From Pomphorhynchus laevis (Eukaryota; Acanthocephala; Palaeacanthocephala; Echinorhynchida; Pomphorhynchidae), in the NCBI GenBank assembly GCA_012934845.2, contig WNNJ02000018.1, forward strand, positions 55,007 to 119,006: a stretch of DNA of 64,000 nucleotides, in the 5' to 3' direction. Numbering within the stretch: position 1 is the stretch's first letter; every line of letters starts with the position of its first letter. Under the pieces are notes generated by a model, which made no database searches, was not told where the DNA came from, and saw nothing but the letters and a program-made list of their open reading frames with translations. Positions 58,723 through 64,000 of the stretch are shown here, piece after piece. The position numbers were made by a program, and so were the translations under genes.

Positions 58723-60933
58723 CGTGTATGCAATTATTCATTCTATTAACCTGGCAGATTCCGGTTTCCTGTCAAGAAAATTCAAAAGACAGATTGTCGG
58801 TTGTTTCCGGCAACTGTAGTGCTATCTCCGTCTTTTTGTTACAAAAGACGGAAACAACGTACAGTTTGCACAAGTGGAAATGTGTTCCTTACAAACTGTA
58901 TCGTTTTGTTTTTACAGAAAGGCAGCAGAGGAAAATTTCAGCAGATCATTAAAGGACCGAAACACGAAAGGTAGGCGTAGGCTCACTGCTGATGAGGTCC
59001 ACCTACGCTGATTGTAGTGTACAGTGCTGCATCTAGGATTAAAGACTTCACACGAGGATAATTTATGAAGCCGACCAAATGATGATACTCGCTCGTGTAT
59101 GCAATTATTCATTCTATTAACCTGGCAGATTCCGGTTTCCTGTCAAGAAAATTCAAAAGACAGATTGTCGGTTGTTTCCGGCAACTGTAGTGCTATCTCC
59201 GTCTTTTTGTTACAAAAGACGGAAACAACGTACAGTTTGCACAAGTGGAAATGTGTTCCTTACAAACTGTATCGTTTGTTTTTACAGAAAGGCAGCAGAG
59301 GAAAATTTCAGCAGATCATTAAAGGACCGAAACACGAAAGGTAGGCGTAGGCTCACTGCTGATGAGGTCCACCTACGCTGATTGTAGTGTACAGTGCTGC
59401 ATCTAGGATTAAAGACTTCACACGAGGATAATTTATGAAGCCGACCAAATGATGATACTCGCTCGTGTATGCAATTATTCATTCTATTAACCTGGCAGAT
59501 TCCGGTTTCCTGTCAAGAAAATTCAAAAGACAGATTGTCGGTTGTTTCCGGCAACTGTAGTGCTATCTCCGTCTTTTTGTTACAAAAGACGGAAACAACG
59601 TACAGTTTGCACAAGTGGAAATGTGTTCCTTACAAACTGTATCGTTTTGTTTTTACAGAAAGGCAGCAGAGGAAAATTTCAGCAGATCATTAAAGGACCG
59701 AAACACGAAAGGTAGGCGTAGGCTCACTGCTGATGAGGTCCACCTACGCTGATTGTAGTGTACAGTGCTGCATCTAGGATTAAAGACTTCACACGAGGAT
59801 AATTTATGAAGCCGACCAAATGATGATACTCGCTCGTGTATGCAATTATTCATTCTATTAACCTGGCAGATTCCGGTTTCCTGTCAAGAAAATTCAAAAG
59901 ACAGATTGTCGGTTGTTTCCGGCAACTGTAGTGCTATCTCCGTCTTTTTGTTACAAAAGACGGAAACAACGTACAGTTTGCACAAGTGGAAATGTGTTCC
60001 TTACAAACTGTATCGTTTGTTTTTACAGAAAGGCAGCAGAGGAAAATTTCAGCAGATCATTAAAGGACCGAAACACGAAAGGTAGGCGTAGGCTCACTGC
60101 TGATGAGGTCCACCTACGCTGATTGTAGTGTACAGTGCTGCATCTAGGATTAAAGACTTCACACGAGGATAATTTATGAAGCCGACCAAATGATGATACT
60201 CGCTCGTGTATGCAATTATTCATTCTATTAACCTGGCAGATTCCGGTTTCCTGTCAAGAAAATTCAAAAGACAGATTGTCGGTTGTTTCCGGCAACTGTA
60301 GTGCTATCTCCGTCTTTTTGTTACAAAAGACGGAAACAACGTACAGTTTGCACAAGTGGAAATGTGTTCCTTACAAACTGTATCGTTTTGTTTTTACAGA
60401 AAGGCAGCAGAGGAAAATTTCAGCAGATCATTAAAGGACCGAAACACGAAAGGTAGGCGTAGGCTCACTGCTGATGAGGTCCACCTACGCTGATTGTAGT
60501 GTACAGTGCTGCATCTAGGATTAAAGACTTCACACGAGGATAATTTATGAAGCCGACCAAATGATGATACTCGCTCGTGTATGCAATTATTCATTCTATT
60601 AACCTGGCAGATTCCGGTTTCCTGTCAAGAAAATTCAAAAGACAGATTGTCGGTTGTTTCCGGCAACTGTAGTGCTATCTCCGTCTTTTTGTTACAAAAG
60701 ACGGAAACAACGTACAGTTTGCACAAGTGGAAATGTGTTCCTTACAAACTGTATCGTTTGTTTTTACAGAAAGGCAGCAGAGGAAAATTTCAGCAGATCA
60801 TTAAAGGACCGAAACACGAAAGGTAGGCGTAGGCTCACTGCTGATGAGGTCCACCTACGCTGATTGTAGTGTACAGTGCTGCATCTAGGATTAAAGACTT
60901 CACACGAGGATAATTTATGAAGCCGACCAAATG
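58723..60933 (-). repeat. 370-bp tandem array, reversed half
   Basis: About six units in the opposite orientation, with landmarks on the minus strand at 59112, 59482, 59853, 60223 and 60594 (spacings 370, 371, 370, 371). The outermost unit ends at CCAAATGA, lacking the first 30 or so bases of the unit. The 370/371 order is not a mirror image of the forward half, so the halves are not simply one molecule read back on itself. In this orientation each unit has a T-rich tract ending in ACAG (for example 59273-59287), then 53 bp, then GTAGGC at 59341, an exon-like layout. Confidence 0.95.
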
Positions 60934-60980
60934 ATTTATACATGTGTTTAATATTATTGTCTGTTTAATTTTTAAATATA

Positions 60981-61118
60981 CAGGAACAATCATTTATAGT
61001 TGAACGACAACAAAAATTTGATATTTTCCTAGAAACTTAATTTCTGAATATGCTAGTAGTTTCAAGTGAAATATCAAAACAATTTTTGTTGTCGTTTAAC
61101 TATACCTGATTGTTCCTG
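60981..61118. repeat. 138-bp imperfect hairpin, right-arm copy
   Basis: Counterpart of 25848-25985, with the same terminal CAGGAACAATCA inverted repeats. Confidence 0.7.
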
Positions 61119-61528
61119 GATTTTTAAAAATTTAAAATACAGATTAGTATAGATATATTTCTAATTGTCTTTGATAATTTTAATTAATGGACCTTGTTAT
61201 TCATTATATTATAGATAGTTTTCAAGGTTTTGAATTCGTTATTTCTCACATAAACTAGTATTTATATTAATTTCTAAATTTGGCGTTTTCGATACGCAAT
61301 GATACATTATTATAGAGTTTTGTGTAATAGAAGATTTGCAACTCATAAGTACAATTTGTACTGTGAAATAAATTGAAACAAATATTCGTAAAAATAGTAT
61401 AGTTTTAGTTTTAAACACTTAAACGGAATGCAAGTTTGTTATTATTTCAAATTATTCCAGATCAACAATGAGAAATAGTTTAACAGAAAATATTTTGCTT
61501 GGCATTTTTAGCAGCGATAACGTGATAT

Positions 61529-62132
61529 GGATTCGTTCATAAATGTCTGATTTCATAATAAAATACATATTTTCTCCAGTTAGTACTGTAGTCAAGGATA
61601 TACAGAGCATTACGTCAGTTTTATAAATTAGATCAAAAATTACACACCAAATTTAAATCTTAATCAGACATTGTGAAGAATAAAATTCCTGTTTACGACA
61701 CAGCGCAGTTGAACAAACTTAGCAACGGAAGGTACCAAAAACAACACAAAATTTATTGTTCAGTATCGACAATAGCGTGATCTCAGCGTGGAATACAACA
61801 AAGAATCAATAATACAACAAAGACGTGTTATTAAAAAATCCACTTATGAAATGTAGACAAATTCGTATTTTTATGAATTTATTTATTTGTTATTTAAGTG
61901 ATTAAAATTGCTATATTTCAGTTGTAGTTTATTAAATTGTTAAAATTCTAAAAGAAATTTTCCAAATCTGTAGTCAATATAAATTTTTCACGAAAAAAGT
62001 ATAAATGTCAATAATTTTAAGATATAGACTGTATCTGCTAATAAATGCAAAATTATTGAATATATGGGCATTACAATATAATGTAATTTTTATAATTATA
62101 ATAAAATTTTTATTTTATAATCACCGTTTAAC
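61529..62132. other. Unique 604-bp stretch between right arm and satellite
   Basis: No gene or repeat recognised. It has no counterpart on the left side, where arm and satellite touch directly. It therefore marks either sequence lost on the left or the original flank of the arm before the satellite spread. Confidence 0.6.
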
Positions 62133-64000
62133 GAATTTCTAAAAAATTCAATTTTCAGAATTCAATATAGAACAGTTTCGATATCAACTCTTTTAAGGTG
62201 ACATTATTTATAAACTTGCTTTTTACATAGATATAAAAGTTATTTTATTAAATATTTTGAAACTCAAATTGAATTTCTCAAAAATTCAATTTTCATAATT
62301 CAATATAGAACAGTTTCGATATCAACTCTTTTAAGGTGACATTATATTTAAACTTGCTTTTTACAAAGATATAAAAGTTATTTTATTAAATATTTTGAAA
62401 CTCAAATTGAATTTCTAAATAATCTAATTTTCAGAATTCATTATAGAACAGTTTCGATATCAACTCTTTTAAGGTGACATTATTTATAAACTTGCTTTTT
62501 ACATAGATATAAAAGTTATTTTATTAAATATTTTAAAACTCAAATTGAATTTCTCAAAAATTCAATTTTCAAAATTCTATCTAGAACTGTTTCGATATCA
62601 ACTCTTTTAAGGTGACATTATATTTAAACTTGCTTTTTACAAAGATATAAAAGTTATTTTATTAAATATTTTGAAACTCAAATTGAATTTCTCAAAAATT
62701 CAATTTTCATAATTCAATATAGAACAGTTTCGATATCAACTCTTTTAAGGTGACATTATATTTAAACTTGCTTTTTACATAGATATAAAAGTTATTTTAT
62801 TAAATATTTTGAAACTCAAATTGAATTTCTAAATAATCTAATTTTCAGAATTCATTATAGAACAGTTTCGATATCAACTCTTTTAAGGTGACATTATTTA
62901 TAAACTTGCTTTTTACATAGATATAAAAGTTATTTTATTAAATATTTTGAAACTCAAATTGAATTTCTCAAAAATTCAATTTTCAAAATTCTATCTAGAA
63001 CAGTTTCGATATCAACTCTTTTAAGGTGACATTATTTATAAACTTGCTTTTTACAAAGATATAAAAGTTATTTTATTAAATATTTTGAAACTCAAATTGA
63101 ATTTCTCAAAAATTCAATTTTCAAAATTCTATCTAGAACTGTTTCGATATCAACTCTTTTAAGGTGACATTATATTTAAACTTGCTTTTTACAAAGATAT
63201 AAAAGTTATTTTATTAAATATTTTGAAACTCAAATTGAATTTCTCAAAAATTCAATTTTCATAATTCAATATAGAACAGTTTCGATATCAACTCTTTTAA
63301 GGTGACATTATTTATAAACTTGCTTTTTACATAGATATAAAAGTTATTTTATTAAATATTTTGAAACTCAAATTGAATTTCTCAAAAATTCAATTTTCAG
63401 AATTCAATATAGAACAGTTTCGATATCAACTCTTTTAAGGTGACATTATATTTAAACTTGCTTTTTACAAAGATATAAAAGTTATTTTATTAAATATTTT
63501 GAAACTCAAATTGAATTTCTCAAAAATTCAATTTTCAAAATTCTATCTAGAACAGTTTCGATATCAACTCTTTTAAGGTGACATTATATTTAAACTTGCT
63601 TTTTACAAAGATATAAAAGTTATTTTATTAAATATTTTGAAACTCAAATTGAATTTCTCAAAAATTCAATTTTCAAAATTCTATCTAGAACTGTTTCGAT
63701 ATCAACTCTTTTAAGGTGACATTATATTTAAACTTGCTTTTTACAAAGATATAAAAGTTATTTTATTAAATATTTTGAAACTCAAATTGAATTTCTCAAA
63801 AATTCAATTTTCAAAATTCTATCTAGAACAGTTTCGATATCAACTCTTTTAAGGTGACATTATTTATAAACTTGCTTTTTACATAGATATAAAAGTTATT
63901 TTATTAAATATTTTGAAACTCAAATTGAATTTCTCAAAAATTCAATTTTCAGAATTCAATATAGAACAGTTTCGATATCAACTCTTTTAAGGTGACATTA
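62133..64000 (-). repeat. 138-bp satellite array in reverse orientation, cut by the window end
   Basis: About 13.5 units of the same monomer as 6440-25433, in the opposite orientation, including the same subfamilies (for example the dyad-lacking CTAAATAATCTAATTTTC form near 62415 and 62830). The array continues beyond the window. Confidence 0.97.

Larger units (their letters stand above)
53610..61528. repeat. Right arm of the large inverted repeat, with 4.76-kb insert
   Basis: Reverse complement of 25438-28586, collinear in two blocks: 53610-56175 with 26021-28586, and 60940-61528 with 25438-26026. Between them lies the palindromic 370-bp array (56176-60933), which the left arm lacks. Sparse mismatches, for example near 55458, 55576, 55618 and 55667, show that the arms have diverged slightly and are not one sequence assembled twice. 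The inner edge begins 40 bp after the alkaline phosphatase stop. On the outer side a 604-bp unique stretch separates the arm from the satellite, unlike the left side. Confidence 0.93.

Noticed and set aside
58661-58740. The palindrome centre as a sequencing chimera
   Set aside because: The 370/371-bp unit order is not mirrored across the centre and there is novel filler at the joint, so a simple read-back artefact is unlikely, although raw reads should confirm it.
56179-60863. Repeated 66-, 69-, 74- and 81-codon open frames in the 370-bp units
   Set aside because: They occur on both strands in every unit purely because the units are copies, they change length with the 1-bp unit difference, and they show no domain. 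They are noted only as a possible exon-like segment.
25434-61528. Interpretation of the whole 36-kb island as one giant transposon with long terminal inverted repeats, such as a virus-like element
   Set aside because: No capsid, protein-primed polymerase or integrase gene was recognised in the spacer, no target duplication flanks the arms, and the satellites outside are also inverted. A large inverted duplication explains it better.

Overview
This is AT-rich nuclear DNA from an animal, most likely an insect (Hymenoptera is possible but unproven). The signs are candidate spliced genes, an insect-type alkaline phosphatase, LINE, Penelope-like and hAT elements, and long satellite arrays. No bacterial operon, CRISPR array, phage module, capsid gene or envelope gene was recognised. 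I could not scan reliably for tRNAs.

Layout. 1-3935: old intergenic DNA with a decayed LINE reverse transcriptase (minus strand) and rearranged repeats. 3936-6220: a probable two-exon host gene of unknown function. 6440-25433: about 19 kb of a 138-bp tandem satellite, roughly 137 copies. 25434-61528: a 36-kb island bounded by inverted arms. The left arm is 25434-28586. The right arm is 53610-61528 and is the same sequence in reverse, except that it carries a 4.76-kb insert. 62133-64000: the same satellite in the opposite orientation, running off the window. Satellites and arms together form one very large inverted duplication around a 25-kb spacer.

The spacer (28587-53609) holds transposon debris and two single-copy-looking genes. 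In order: a decayed minus-strand reverse transcriptase (29480-31330); a LINE with ORF1, endonuclease and RT remains (31430-35085); an unrecognised 287-aa ORF (35786-36649, minus); a 15-bp minisatellite; a scrambled Penelope-like copy (38815-40130); a Penelope RT scrap (42670-43000); a complete-ended hAT transposon with perfect 8-bp target duplications (43420-45784); more Penelope and LINE scraps; a 30-bp minisatellite; a better preserved Penelope-like element (49015-51490, minus); and an intronless alkaline phosphatase (51965-53569), whose stop codon lies 40 bp from the right arm.

The most unusual feature is inside the right arm. A palindromic array of 370/371-bp units (six and a partial unit forward, then about six reversed) sits between 12-bp direct repeats at a position where the left arm has an uninterrupted single copy of those 12 bases. 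It appears to have inserted as a pre-formed palindrome, or to have been removed cleanly from the left arm. Its central breakpoint falls in the loop of a hairpin encoded by the unit. The satellite-and-arm system repeats the same head-to-head architecture at a larger scale. Other points of interest are a 10-bp dyad in most satellite monomers, a tiny signal-peptide-like ORF kept identical in both arms, and a conserved pseudoknot-capable block at the 3' end of both Penelope-like copies.
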